From assembly GCA_021161345.1 (NCBI GenBank), contig JAGHAU010000236.1, positions 1 through 32,434 of the forward strand: DNA of 32,434 bases, written 5' to 3'. The notes below the pieces were generated by a model. It was not told where the DNA came from, ran no database searches, and saw only the letters and a program-made list of their open reading frames with translations. The stretch is from Anaerolineales bacterium. Its GTDB lineage: Bacteria > Chloroflexota > Anaerolineae > Anaerolineales > UBA11858. Positions 22,795 to 30,256 of this stretch are shown piece after piece. The stretch's first letter is position 1, and each line of letters begins with the position of its first letter. The translations under genes were made by a program, and so were the position numbers.

Positions 22795-23778
22795 ATGGCT
22801 GTCAAAATTACCAATCATCCCGGATTTCTTCCCATTCGGGATTTTGATGTGCGAACGGACCTGCTTTCAGTCTCTGATCTGGTAGAGCTGTGTTTTGCGG
22901 ACCGACTCTCTCCGGACGGGGAAGCCTTGCTGCGAAAAATGCGCTCCTCGGCTCATAACAAACGTTTTCAAGAATGGGCTTATTCAATGGCAGGCCGGGT
23001 GTCGATGCCCTTCACAGGGTATGTCTGGGAGGAAGATGAAGAGATCATTGGCAATCTTAGTTTAATTCCCTATCATGTGGGCGGCAAACAATTTTATATG
23101 ATCGCCAATGTGGCGGTCCATCCTGATTATCAACGCAAAGGGATCGCTCACTCGCTGGTCAACCGGGCTCTGGATTTCCTGCTGCCAAAAAGCCTGGACG
23201 GCATCTGGCTTCAGGTGGATCAGGGCAACCAGGCAGCGGTTGATCTGTATTTGCGGCATGGTTTTGTAGAAGTGTCCCGCCGTACCACCTGGATGTTAAG
23301 GCCCAATGACGTTCCCCGAGAATTCCTTGACTGGCGTGTGCCGGGTTTTACTGTGAAAGAGCATAAAGTAAGGCATTGGCCCCAACAGCGTAGATGGTTG
23401 GAGAATAACTATCCTCCCGAAGTGCGCTGGCATTTACCGCTCCGACCGGAATACCTGAGGGGAGGGTTTTCTGGTCGATTCTCCCGTCTGATGCTTCTGG
23501 ACCCCAAAATTTTCCAGTGGTCGGTTATGTCCGGCGATGAACTGATCGGCGTGGTTTCCTGGCAATCTTCCAAGACCAAGGCCGATTGGCTTTGGATTGC
23601 CTCTTCTCCAGAAACCGAAGGTGTACTATTGGATGCCTTTTTGCCCCATTGGATGAATGGATCTGGTTTTAAACGATCTTTAAGGTTAAATTTTCCAGCC
23701 AGGAAAACCAACCTCAGTCTTGAGTCTCACTGGTTTAAACCCACTCGCACCCTGATCTGGATGAAATACGAACGGTAA
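22795..23778 (+). CDS. GNAT family N-acetyltransferase
   Basis: A 327-residue acetyltransferase. The acetyl-CoA-binding core is MIANVAVHPDYQRKGIAHSL, with the pyrophosphate loop QRKGIA at residues 113-118, followed by GIWLQVDQGNQAAVDLYLRHGF. The C-terminal 150 residues (from about FLDWRVPGF) form a second, diverged part that may be a degenerate GNAT repeat. The start is the ATG at 22795; the frame extends back to 22570, but only through repeat array E. No Shine-Dalgarno is visible. The acetyl acceptor is unknown. Confidence 0.87.
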   Translation: MAVKITNHPGFLPIRDFDVRTDLLSVSDLVELCFADRLSPDGEALLRKMRSSAHNKRFQEWAYSMAGRVSMPFTGYVWEEDEEIIGNLSLIPYHVGGKQFYMIANVAVHPDYQRKGIAHSLVNRALDFLLPKSLDGIWLQVDQGNQAAVDLYLRHGFVEVSRRTTWMLRPNDVPREFLDWRVPGFTVKEHKVRHWPQQRRWLENNYPPEVRWHLPLRPEYLRGGFSGRFSRLMLLDPKIFQWSVMSGDELIGVVSWQSSKTKADWLWIASSPETEGVLLDAFLPHWMNGSGFKRSLRLNFPARKTNLSLESHWFKPTRTLIWMKYER

Positions 23779-23881
23779 TCGGCTTGAGGTTCATTATTTT
23801 TATAAGGGGCTCTATTGTTTATAACTACAACTACTACTAACTAATTTTAGATTACTGGCCACGGGCTCATTTGGAGGAGCA

Positions 23882-25210
23882 ATGAAACTTGACTGGAAAA
23901 AAACATTTCTGATCGGCTTTGGTTTTCTGGGTGTATCAGCACTTTGGCAGGTCTATAATTCCTTTGTCCCCATCTTTCTGCAGACTGGACATCCCGGGTT
24001 CGCCAGCTCCAAGGAGATTTTGGGTTTTGGTTTAAACGCGTCTAGCACAGGCTTCATCATGGGAATTGATAATCTGGCCGCGATTTTTATCCTTCCCATG
24101 ATCGGCGTTTGGAGTGACAGGATCAGGACCCCGATCGGCCGCCGCTACCCATTTATTCTCACAGCCGCACCCCTGGCCGCGCTGGCATTTATTCTCATGC
24201 CGATTGCCGCTTCTCTGATCAAGCCTGAACTCAATGGCACAATTGCCGGAAATACGGGAGCCTTTTCGCTCTTTATGGTCGCAACTGCAGTTGTGCTTCT
24301 GGCAATGGCGATCTTGCGCACTCCCGTAATATCTCTCATGCCTGATCTGATTCCTTCGCCTCTGCGCAGCAAAGCCAATGGGGTGATCAATTTTATGGGC
24401 GGAGTTGGTTTTATCATAGGCACTTTTGGCCTTGCTCTTCTGTTTGATATCAACCCTGTTTATCCTTTCATAGGCGGAGCGGGGATCTTGACCCTCGCGG
24501 TAGTGTTGTTATTCATTACCACCAAAGAACCCGCTGTGGAAGATCTCCCTCACCCTGAAGAACACCTGCAAAGCGAGGAGGAACAGGCAGTTGGAGCACT
24601 GAAAGGCGTTTCAGTGGTGCCCAAAAAATACCGCAAATCATTATTTGCACTCTTGGGTGCCATCTTCCTCTTATTTATCGCCTATGATGGCATAGGGACT
24701 TTCTTTACTTCATATGCAGTTAATGAGCTCGGTGTCAGCGAAGGTTTTGCACCTACGTTGTACGGATTGGCTGGCGTGACCTTTATTCTCTTCGCTATCC
24801 CCGCCGGATTTATCGGTGCCAAATTTGGCCGCCGCCGGACCATCATTGCGGGTATCTTGTTGTTTGGAATCGTTATGATGCTGGGTTATTTTCTGACCAA
24901 CGTAACCCAGGTGGGGATCGTATTAGCGATCAGTGGTATCGGTTGGGCGCTGATAAACGTCAATACGCTGCCGATGGTGATCGATACTTCAGAAGATGAA
25001 CGCTTGCTAGGGACCTACACGGGATTGTATTATCTGGCTTCCCAAATCGGGTCCGCTATTGCCCCAGTGATGATGGGAACAGTGATCGATCTGTTTGGAA
25101 GCAACTTCAAGACCATCTTCATTACGGGCCCGGCATTCTTTGTGCTGGGTTTGATCGCAATGACCCTGGTGACCCGGGGTGAGGCTCACGTTAAAGAACC
25201 AGCTGCTTAG
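23882..25210 (+). CDS. MFS transporter (SLC45/GPH sugar-transporter-like)
   Basis: A 442-residue integral membrane protein with about 12 predicted transmembrane helices split by a central charged loop (about 215-245, HPEEHLQSEEEQAVG). After the second helix SDRIRTPIGRRYPFI has the form of the SLC45/sucrose-proton symporter group, and the first helices (LIGFGFLGVSALWQVYNSFVP) fit as well. The substrate is plausibly a sugar, by family only. GGAGGAG directly precedes the ATG. The 103-nt leader upstream contains a simple ACT-rich run (23823-23842). No co-transcribed neighbour is evident. Confidence 0.88.
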   Translation: MKLDWKKTFLIGFGFLGVSALWQVYNSFVPIFLQTGHPGFASSKEILGFGLNASSTGFIMGIDNLAAIFILPMIGVWSDRIRTPIGRRYPFILTAAPLAALAFILMPIAASLIKPELNGTIAGNTGAFSLFMVATAVVLLAMAILRTPVISLMPDLIPSPLRSKANGVINFMGGVGFIIGTFGLALLFDINPVYPFIGGAGILTLAVVLLFITTKEPAVEDLPHPEEHLQSEEEQAVGALKGVSVVPKKYRKSLFALLGAIFLLFIAYDGIGTFFTSYAVNELGVSEGFAPTLYGLAGVTFILFAIPAGFIGAKFGRRRTIIAGILLFGIVMMLGYFLTNVTQVGIVLAISGIGWALINVNTLPMVIDTSEDERLLGTYTGLYYLASQIGSAIAPVMMGTVIDLFGSNFKTIFITGPAFFVLGLIAMTLVTRGEAHVKEPAA

Positions 25211-25265
25211 AAGCAAGACTGTTGGGTAAAATGTTAAAAACGGCACTGTCAGAAGGCAGCCGGTG

Positions 25266-25294
25266 TTGACTTTATATTTAATACGGCGTATACT
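25266..25294 (+). promoter_or_regulatory. Strong sigma-70-type promoter
   Basis: TTGACT (25266-25271), a 17-nt spacer and TATACT (25289-25294) make the most canonical promoter in the window. Transcription should start near 25301, 119 nt before the SWIM gene. Confidence 0.75.
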
Positions 25295-25300
25295 ATTTTG

Positions 25301-25394
25301 GAAATAAAGGCGGTCCATTATGGGAGTGTCGGGCTCAAAAAGAATAACTACAAGATAGTACTCAATGCACGCTTGCTCAGGCAGCGTGCTTTTT
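25301..25394 (+). ncRNA. Candidate attenuated leader or small RNA upstream of the SWIM gene
   Basis: Between the strong promoter and the SWIM gene lies a roughly 94-nt transcript that ends in an intrinsic terminator. It contains a 12-codon frame at 25320-25358 (MGVSGSKRITTR) preceded by AAGG. It could be an independent small RNA or an attenuator leader. I do not recognise a known riboswitch or T-box in it. Confidence 0.35.
25367..25394 (+). terminator. Intrinsic terminator or attenuator in the SWIM gene leader
   Basis: GCACGC (25367-25372) pairs with GCGTGC (25384-25389); TGC/GCA extends the stem inward across one bulge to a TCAG loop. TTTTT follows. It sits 25 nt before the SWIM start codon. 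Confidence 0.8.
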
Positions 25395-25419
25395 GTTTCT
25401 AGATTAATGGAGGATAATT

Positions 25420-25659
25420 ATGGATTCCGGAATGATCGGAAAAATTCAAAAATCTAAGCAATATGCTTCAGAACCGGAACGGATCAAGATCAAATCTCTT
25501 TCGGTGACTTTTGAAGGCCAAAACAACGCCCATAAAGTTACTTTCCAGGAAGGCAAATGGCTTTGTGATTGTGAATTTTTTCAGACGAGAGAGCGCTGCA
25601 GTCATACCATGGCGCTGGAACGTATTTTGGTCCAGGAAGCTGATCTAACATTTGAATAG
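25420..25659 (+). CDS. Small SWIM zinc-finger protein
   Basis: A 79-residue protein made almost entirely of a SWIM-type zinc finger, CxCx8CxH: Cys49 and Cys51 in WLCDCEFF, Cys60 and His62 in RCSHTMALE. SWIM fingers bind nucleic acids or proteins. The text before it (IKSLSVTFEGQNNAHKVTFQEGKW) forms the beta strands that usually precede the finger. The role is unknown. A terminator lies between the promoter and this gene, so expression may depend on readthrough. Confidence 0.85.
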   Translation: MDSGMIGKIQKSKQYASEPERIKIKSLSVTFEGQNNAHKVTFQEGKWLCDCEFFQTRERCSHTMALERILVQEADLTFE

Positions 25660-25751
25660 TTCCTACCCTACAGCGATTAACTTTTAGATAGAATCCGCTC
25701 CCTGAAAAGGCGCTGCCTGGAAGGGAGCGATTTTGTTAAATTATTCCCAAC

Positions 25752-25779
25752 TTGACGCATATTATTCAACAGATATAAT
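25752..25779 (+). promoter_or_regulatory. Promoter of miaB, placed for a leaderless mRNA
   Basis: TTGACG (25752-25757), a 16-nt spacer and TATAAT (25774-25779). The expected first base is 25786-25787, which is the ATG at 25787 itself. Confidence 0.72.
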
Positions 25780-25786
25780 GACTGCC

Positions 25787-27130
25787 ATGAAATATCACAT
25801 ATGGACATCAGGATGCCAGATGAATGTGGCGGATTCTCGCCGGGTTGCATCTGCGCTGGAAGATTTAGACTATCAACCAACTGATCGCGCAGAAGATGCA
25901 GATGTGGTTGTCTTAAACACATGTGTGGTTCGCCAAAGCGCCGAAGACAGCGCGGTGGGGCGGATCAGCTCGTTGAAAAACTTGAAAAAAGGACGCCCGA
26001 ATGTTGTTATCAATGTGATGGGCTGCCTGGTTGGAGTTAAAGGCACCCGGGACCTGGAAGAACAGTTCCCTTATGTGGACGTCTTTTCGGCTCCCTCTGA
26101 TCCTGGACCACTGATGGCATATCTGACCCAGGACGACAGCAAAGAATGGGAGCAGGAAACAACCTCGCGGCGTTTTGCCTACATGGATGGAGAACTGACT
26201 CTGCCCGCAGCAGATCAGGATCATCTGGTATCAGCATTTGTGCCAATCGTCCTGGGTTGTTCCCATGCCTGCACCTATTGCATCATTCCTTATCGCCGTG
26301 GGGTCGAGCGCAGCCGTCCGGTTGAAGATGTGGTTAATGAGGTGCGTTCCCTGGCATCTCAAGGAGTCAAGGAGATCACTCTGTTGGGTCAGATCGTGGA
26401 TCGTTATGGATTGGATCTGCCAGAAAAAACTTCCCTGGCGGCTTTGCTGCGGCTGATCCATGAAGTGGAGGGCTTGGAGAGGATTCGATTTTTAACCTCC
26501 CATCCCAACTGGTTCAGCAAAGACTTGATGGACGTGGTCGCTGACCTCCCAAAACTTATGCCCCATATTGAGGTGCCCCATCAGGCCGGGCATGACGAGG
26601 TGTTAAAAGCAATGAAGCGGGAGTACAGTGTCGACCAATACCGACAGCTCGTCCATGATATTCGTGATCGCATACCTGGTGTTAGCATTGCCACGGATGT
26701 GATTTTGGGCTTCCCGGGAGAAACAGAGGAGTACTTCCAAAGCTCTTTCGATATTTTGAAGGAGTTGAAGCTGGATGTTGTTCACCTGGCCCGGTATTCG
26801 GTTCGCCCCGGCACAGTTGCTGCCCGGAAAATGGAAGACGATGTTCAGGATGAAGAAAAATGGCGCCGGTTCCGATTGATCGAGGAGCTTCAGAAAGGTA
26901 TTTCTGAAGAAATTAACAGAGCTTACCAGGATCAAACCGTGGAAGTCTTATTTGAGGGTCTTAATAAGGGTCGCTGGCGGGGCAGGACTCCTACAAATAA
27001 GCTGGTGTTCGTGGAAAGTGATCAGAATCTGCTGGGAAAAATCAAGCCTGTTTCCATTACCTGGACCGGTCCCTGGTCCATGCAGGGACGGCTGCAGAGA
27101 GATAGTATGGGGTATAAGGTCCAAAGATGA
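25787..27130 (+). CDS. miaB: tRNA-2-methylthio-N6-isopentenyladenosine synthase MiaB-type methylthiotransferase
   Basis: A radical SAM enzyme that adds a methylthio group to N6-isopentenyladenosine-37 of tRNAs. The N-terminal UPF0004 domain carries the three cysteines of the auxiliary cluster (Cys10 in TSGCQMN, Cys46 in LNTCVVR, Cys80 in VMGCL). The radical SAM motif is CSHACTYC (158-165), and a C-terminal TRAM-like segment (about 385-447) follows. Total length is 447 residues. The start is the ATG at 25787: MKYHIWTSGCQMN is the conserved beginning, and the promoter -10 overlaps the next ATG upstream (25778), excluding longer starts. The gene overlaps the Nudix gene by 4 nt. MiaB-like and MtaB relatives are less likely alternatives. 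Confidence 0.92.
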   Translation: MKYHIWTSGCQMNVADSRRVASALEDLDYQPTDRAEDADVVVLNTCVVRQSAEDSAVGRISSLKNLKKGRPNVVINVMGCLVGVKGTRDLEEQFPYVDVFSAPSDPGPLMAYLTQDDSKEWEQETTSRRFAYMDGELTLPAADQDHLVSAFVPIVLGCSHACTYCIIPYRRGVERSRPVEDVVNEVRSLASQGVKEITLLGQIVDRYGLDLPEKTSLAALLRLIHEVEGLERIRFLTSHPNWFSKDLMDVVADLPKLMPHIEVPHQAGHDEVLKAMKREYSVDQYRQLVHDIRDRIPGVSIATDVILGFPGETEEYFQSSFDILKELKLDVVHLARYSVRPGTVAARKMEDDVQDEEKWRRFRLIEELQKGISEEINRAYQDQTVEVLFEGLNKGRWRGRTPTNKLVFVESDQNLLGKIKPVSITWTGPWSMQGRLQRDSMGYKVQR

Positions 27131-27555
27131 AACCTACAAAACAATATCCTGAACCCACTGTTGGTGCACTTATCTTCAATGATAAGAATCAGCTATTGAT
27201 CGTTAAAACCCATAAATGGAAGGGGAATTACACTATACCCGGGGGGCATGTGGAAATGGGGGAATATCTGGAGGATGCCTTGAAAAGGGAAATCCTGGAA
27301 GAAACTGGCCTGAATATGGTCAAGGCGAAATACCTTTGTTATCAGGAGTTCGTTTTTGACGATAGTTTCTGGGAGAAAAGGCATTTTATCTTTTTTGATT
27401 TTGTGTGTCGGGTGGAAGATGGAGTTGTGCAGCTAAATGAGGAAGCCCAGGACTACGCCTGGGTTGATATCGATAAGATCGATGACTACCCGGTGGATGG
27501 TTACGTTAAACATTCCTTGGATATGATTCAGGAAGACCCCCATATCCTGGAGTGA
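27127..27555 (+). CDS. Nudix hydrolase
   Basis: A 142-residue Nudix-fold pyrophosphohydrolase. The 23-residue Nudix box runs from Gly40 to Leu62 and fits GX5EX7REUXEEXGU exactly, with REILEETGL at its end. The N-terminal VGALIFNDKNQLLIVKTHKWKGNYTIPGG is the usual lead-in. The substrate could be an oxidised nucleotide or another nucleoside diphosphate derivative. The ATG overlaps the miaB TGA as ATGA, so the two are translationally coupled. Confidence 0.94.
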   Translation: MKPTKQYPEPTVGALIFNDKNQLLIVKTHKWKGNYTIPGGHVEMGEYLEDALKREILEETGLNMVKAKYLCYQEFVFDDSFWEKRHFIFFDFVCRVEDGVVQLNEEAQDYAWVDIDKIDDYPVDGYVKHSLDMIQEDPHILE

Positions 27556-27590
27556 CCCGAGGGTGGCCTTATTGGGGGATGATTTACGGG

Positions 27591-27596
27591 TACAAT
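27591..27596 (+). promoter_or_regulatory. -10 box of the NBR1-Ig lipoprotein gene
   Basis: TACAAT ends 11 nt before the ATG at 27608, which predicts a leader of only a few bases. The best -35 is a weak TTATTG (27569-27574) with 16-nt spacing. Confidence 0.45.
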
Positions 27597-27607
27597 AAAA
27601 TTCACTC

Positions 27608-28801
27608 ATGGACCAGAAATATAAACGACGAATATTTTCCCAAATCATTATTCTAGCCATTATCCTGGGCGCCTGCAACCTGCCGGACGAAAGTCCCGGG
27701 CTGGAGGGAAAACCTGGGGCTTTATATACAGAAGCGGCTATGACTGTATCGGTTCAGCTAACTGCAGCTGGAATCGACCTCTCGCACAACACCCAATTGC
27801 CTGAAACGCCAGCGCCAGATGGTTCTCCGGCGGTAGTTTCCACAACAACCCTTGTGATCCCATCTTTCACACCTGAAGGATCTGTAGATGCGACCCCTGA
27901 GGTCTGCGATCAGGTGAAATTCGTCAAAGATGTCACTATCCCGGATGAAATGGATATAGCACCAGGAGAAAGTTTTACTAAAACCTGGCGCCTGCAAAAT
28001 GCCGGCTCCTGCCCCTGGGGGATCGGCTATCTGCTTTATTTTGAAACCGGCGATATCATGGGAGGCCCATCTTCCAAGGACCTGACTTCCGAGACCATCC
28101 AGCCCGGTGAGAATCTGGATATTTCCGTTGACCTTGTGGCCCCCCTGGAGACAGGCACCTACCAGGGTTTTTGGAAACTTCGCAATGTCAGGGGAGAGGG
28201 TTTTGGTGTTGGAGAGTACTCGAAAGCCTTCTGGGTGAAGATCAACGTGGTGCAAGGGGCAGGAATGATGTTAGATTTTAATGTTCGGGCTGATGAAGCG
28301 GCCTGGGGCAGCGGATCTGTGCCTGTCGATTATATTGATCTGGGCGGAGATATCCTTAACTTTGACCACCCCGGAGATCCAGAGGATCCCTATGTTGCGC
28401 TGTTGGACCAGAAGTTTCTGGAAGGCGGGAGAATCTCGGGGGTCTTGCTTGCTGCATACCCTCCCCGTGGTGCAGGAAAATATATCATCGGCCGCTTCCC
28501 AAACTATAAAGTTAATGGAGGGGATCTGTTATTCGGCCGGGTTGGTCTGTCAACCAATGCCAACGGGGTCTGCGGCAATGGAGATGTGACATTCCGGATA
28601 AATATGATGCTAGGGGGGGATCCGGCAACGTTGGTCACCCTTTGGGATTGGAGTGAAGTCTGTGATGATCAGATGAAATCATTTGAGATAGACCTGGATG
28701 ATTATAAAGGAGAAGTGGCACAGATATTCCTTGTTGTGATCGCTAATTCCGACTCGGCAGCAAATTACGCGGTATGGGATTCTCTCTCTATCCGTCGCTG
28801 A
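27608..28801 (+). CDS. Lipoprotein with NBR1-like Ig domain
   Basis: A 397-residue exported lipoprotein. The signal peptide has the lipobox ILGAC (Cys23). A Thr/Ser/Pro-rich spacer follows to about residue 95. The NBR1-Ig-like domain is at about 100-215, recognised by FVKDVTIPDEMDIAPGESF, KTWRLQNAGSCPWG, LYFETGDIMGG and GTYQGFWKLRN. This domain occurs in Chloroflexota surface proteins and is thought to mediate binding. The last 180 residues form a separate, beta-rich region I do not recognise, ending YAVWDSLSIRR. No Shine-Dalgarno is seen; the promoter -10 is 11 nt away. Confidence 0.88.
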   Translation: MDQKYKRRIFSQIIILAIILGACNLPDESPGLEGKPGALYTEAAMTVSVQLTAAGIDLSHNTQLPETPAPDGSPAVVSTTTLVIPSFTPEGSVDATPEVCDQVKFVKDVTIPDEMDIAPGESFTKTWRLQNAGSCPWGIGYLLYFETGDIMGGPSSKDLTSETIQPGENLDISVDLVAPLETGTYQGFWKLRNVRGEGFGVGEYSKAFWVKINVVQGAGMMLDFNVRADEAAWGSGSVPVDYIDLGGDILNFDHPGDPEDPYVALLDQKFLEGGRISGVLLAAYPPRGAGKYIIGRFPNYKVNGGDLLFGRVGLSTNANGVCGNGDVTFRINMMLGGDPATLVTLWDWSEVCDDQMKSFEIDLDDYKGEVAQIFLVVIANSDSAANYAVWDSLSIRR

Positions 28802-28871
28802 AACGGCCCCGTGCCAGCCCTCTAAAATTAAGGTAGAATTAATTTGAACGCCCAGTAGAGCACGCCTCAAG

Positions 28872-28880
28872 TGGTACAAT
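28872..28880 (+). promoter_or_regulatory. Extended -10 promoter of the LysM gene
   Basis: TGGTACAAT (TGn-TACAAT), with transcription expected near 28887. That start favours the ATG at 28911 over the ATG at 28890. Confidence 0.5.
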
Positions 28881-28910
28881 GATTGCTCAATGCAGGAAGG
28901 AAAAGATCCT

Positions 28911-29675
28911 ATGAGTAAACAAGAATCAACTAAAGAGATCATAGACTCTTACCGGAAGAAACAGAACCAAACCTGGCAGAATGTTGCCCTGTTTGTGGGG
29001 GCTGCGCTTTTAATCATCCTCGGAGCAGCTTTTTTGATCACCTGGCTGACAGGCGCGCAGCTGGATATTGGAGGAATTTTTTCGTCCAAGACGCCTACTC
29101 CTACCATAACATTTACACCCAGCCCGGTTCCGCCCACCGCCACGATCACATTAACACCGACGGAAGCGCTGCCGACAGATACGCCTGCCCCCAGCCCAAC
29201 GGCCACCCGTTCTGGTGCGGTGATCTATATTGCTGAGGAGAATGACACTTTCTCGTCCATTGCCGAGCGTTTTGGCATGGATATCTTTACTCTGCTGGTT
29301 TATAACGCCGGGGAAGATCGATTGAACCTTGATATGTCCAATCCGATCCTGTTTGTTGGCGATGAGGTATTGGTGCCAGCGCCTGGCGCAACTGTGCCTA
29401 CTCCAACCCCGATCCCATTTGACGTTTTACCCGGGTTCCGGGTGGAGTATATGGTGAGGCCTGGAGACTCAGTTGGATCGATTGCCTACCAGCTGCGCAG
29501 CACTGTGGATGACATCCTGGAATACAATGAGTTGGAAGATCCCAATGCGATATATCCTGGCCAGCTCCTGCTGGTACGTGTCAATTTGGTCACCCCTGAG
29601 CCTACAGAAGAAGGGGCTGACGAAGGCCCAGCTAACACGCCTGGGTCGATCTCGACCCTGACACCGACACCGTAG
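28911..29675 (+). CDS. Membrane-anchored protein with two LysM domains
   Basis: A 254-residue single-pass membrane protein. A short charged N-terminus precedes a transmembrane helix at about 25-47 (VALFVGAALLIILGAAFLIT) and a Pro/Thr-rich stalk (about 60-100). LysM 1 is at about 104-156 and LysM 2 at about 178-224 (VEYMVRPGDSVGSIAYQLRS...). LysM modules bind N-acetylglucosamine in peptidoglycan, so it probably ties the membrane to the wall. No enzymatic domain is present. The start at 28911 has AGGAAGG about 10 nt upstream; the ATG at 28890 would add 7 residues. A terminator follows the gene. Confidence 0.88.
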   Translation: MSKQESTKEIIDSYRKKQNQTWQNVALFVGAALLIILGAAFLITWLTGAQLDIGGIFSSKTPTPTITFTPSPVPPTATITLTPTEALPTDTPAPSPTATRSGAVIYIAEENDTFSSIAERFGMDIFTLLVYNAGEDRLNLDMSNPILFVGDEVLVPAPGATVPTPTPIPFDVLPGFRVEYMVRPGDSVGSIAYQLRSTVDDILEYNELEDPNAIYPGQLLLVRVNLVTPEPTEEGADEGPANTPGSISTLTPTP

Positions 29676-29698
29676 CGTAAATATTTTTGCAATAATCA

Positions 29699-29733
29699 GG
29701 ATACGGTTTCCTTAGAGGAAACCGTATCCTTTT
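29699..29733 (+). terminator. Rho-independent terminator after the LysM gene
   Basis: A perfect 13-bp stem, GGATACGGTTTCC / GGAAACCGTATCC, with a TTAGA loop and a TTTT tail. It insulates the metal-uptake operon. Confidence 0.92.
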
Positions 29734-29740
29734 CGTTTAA

Positions 29741-29749
29741 TGGTATACT
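29741..29749 (+). promoter_or_regulatory. Extended -10 promoter of the zur-znu operon
   Basis: TGGTATACT (TGn-TATACT). The expected start near 29756 lies inside the palindromic operator. Confidence 0.55.
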
Positions 29750-29786
29750 TCCTTATTGATAATGATTATCATTATCAATAAGGAAG
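29748..29786 (+). promoter_or_regulatory. Fur/Zur-type operator, 39-bp perfect palindrome
   Basis: Arms of 19 bp around a single central T (29767), with no mismatch. The core contains the 7-1-7 Fur-family box TGATAATGATTATCA (29757-29771) and a second, overlapping box shifted by 6 bp. The 19-bp stretch GATAATGATTATCATTATC differs from the classic Fur consensus at one base. It overlaps the -10 box, the start site and the ribosome site of the regulator gene, so autorepression is expected. Confidence 0.85.
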
Positions 29787-29792
29787 CGACCC

Positions 29793-30236
29793 GTGTCGGC
29801 AGATCAAACTTCTCAACTTCTCTCAAATTGGAAAAATTCCCTCCATCAACATGGTTACAGGGTGACCCGACCGCGCCTGCAGGTGATGGAAATCGTCGCC
29901 GCCACACGAATTCCGCTCACTCCCCAGGATGTTTATCATAAATCCCTGAATCTGGAATCTCCCCCGGGTATTGCCAGTGTTTACCGAACCCTGGAAATGC
30001 TGGATGTCCTGGGATTGATTCAGCAAATTCACCAGCCAGGCGGCTGTCATGGGATCTGGCCTGCAGTGGACGGACATAAACATCTGCTTATGTGCAGAAA
30101 TTGCGGCCAGATGCAGGTCATTGAAGGTAATGAAGAGATAACAGAGTACATCAGAAGGATAGAAGAAGATACCGGTTATGAAGTGGATGAGCATTGGCTG
30201 CAGTTATTTGGTATCTGCAGTGAATGCTCAAAATGA
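29793..30236 (+). CDS. zur: Fur-family transcriptional regulator, probable Zur
   Basis: A 147-residue Fur-family repressor that senses a metal ion and represses uptake genes. The winged-helix DNA-binding domain occupies residues 1-85 (HGYRVTRPRLQVMEIV, recognition helix SVYRTLEMLDVLGLI). The dimerisation domain has GHKHLLMC and the structural zinc cysteines Cys101, Cys104, Cys142 and Cys145. Zinc specificity is inferred from the ABC importer genes immediately downstream. A manganese or iron sensor is possible. The start is a GTG with AAGGAAG 6 nt upstream, inside the operator palindrome. Confidence 0.88.
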   Translation: MSADQTSQLLSNWKNSLHQHGYRVTRPRLQVMEIVAATRIPLTPQDVYHKSLNLESPPGIASVYRTLEMLDVLGLIQQIHQPGGCHGIWPAVDGHKHLLMCRNCGQMQVIEGNEEITEYIRRIEEDTGYEVDEHWLQLFGICSECSK

Positions 30237-30256
30237 TACTTGAAGGAAATTTGTAT

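Noticed and set aside
25301-25394. Known riboswitch or T-box leader
   Set aside because: I see no T-box bulge sequence, no recognisable aptamer core and no tRNA-related downstream gene. It is kept only as an unclassified leader or small RNA.
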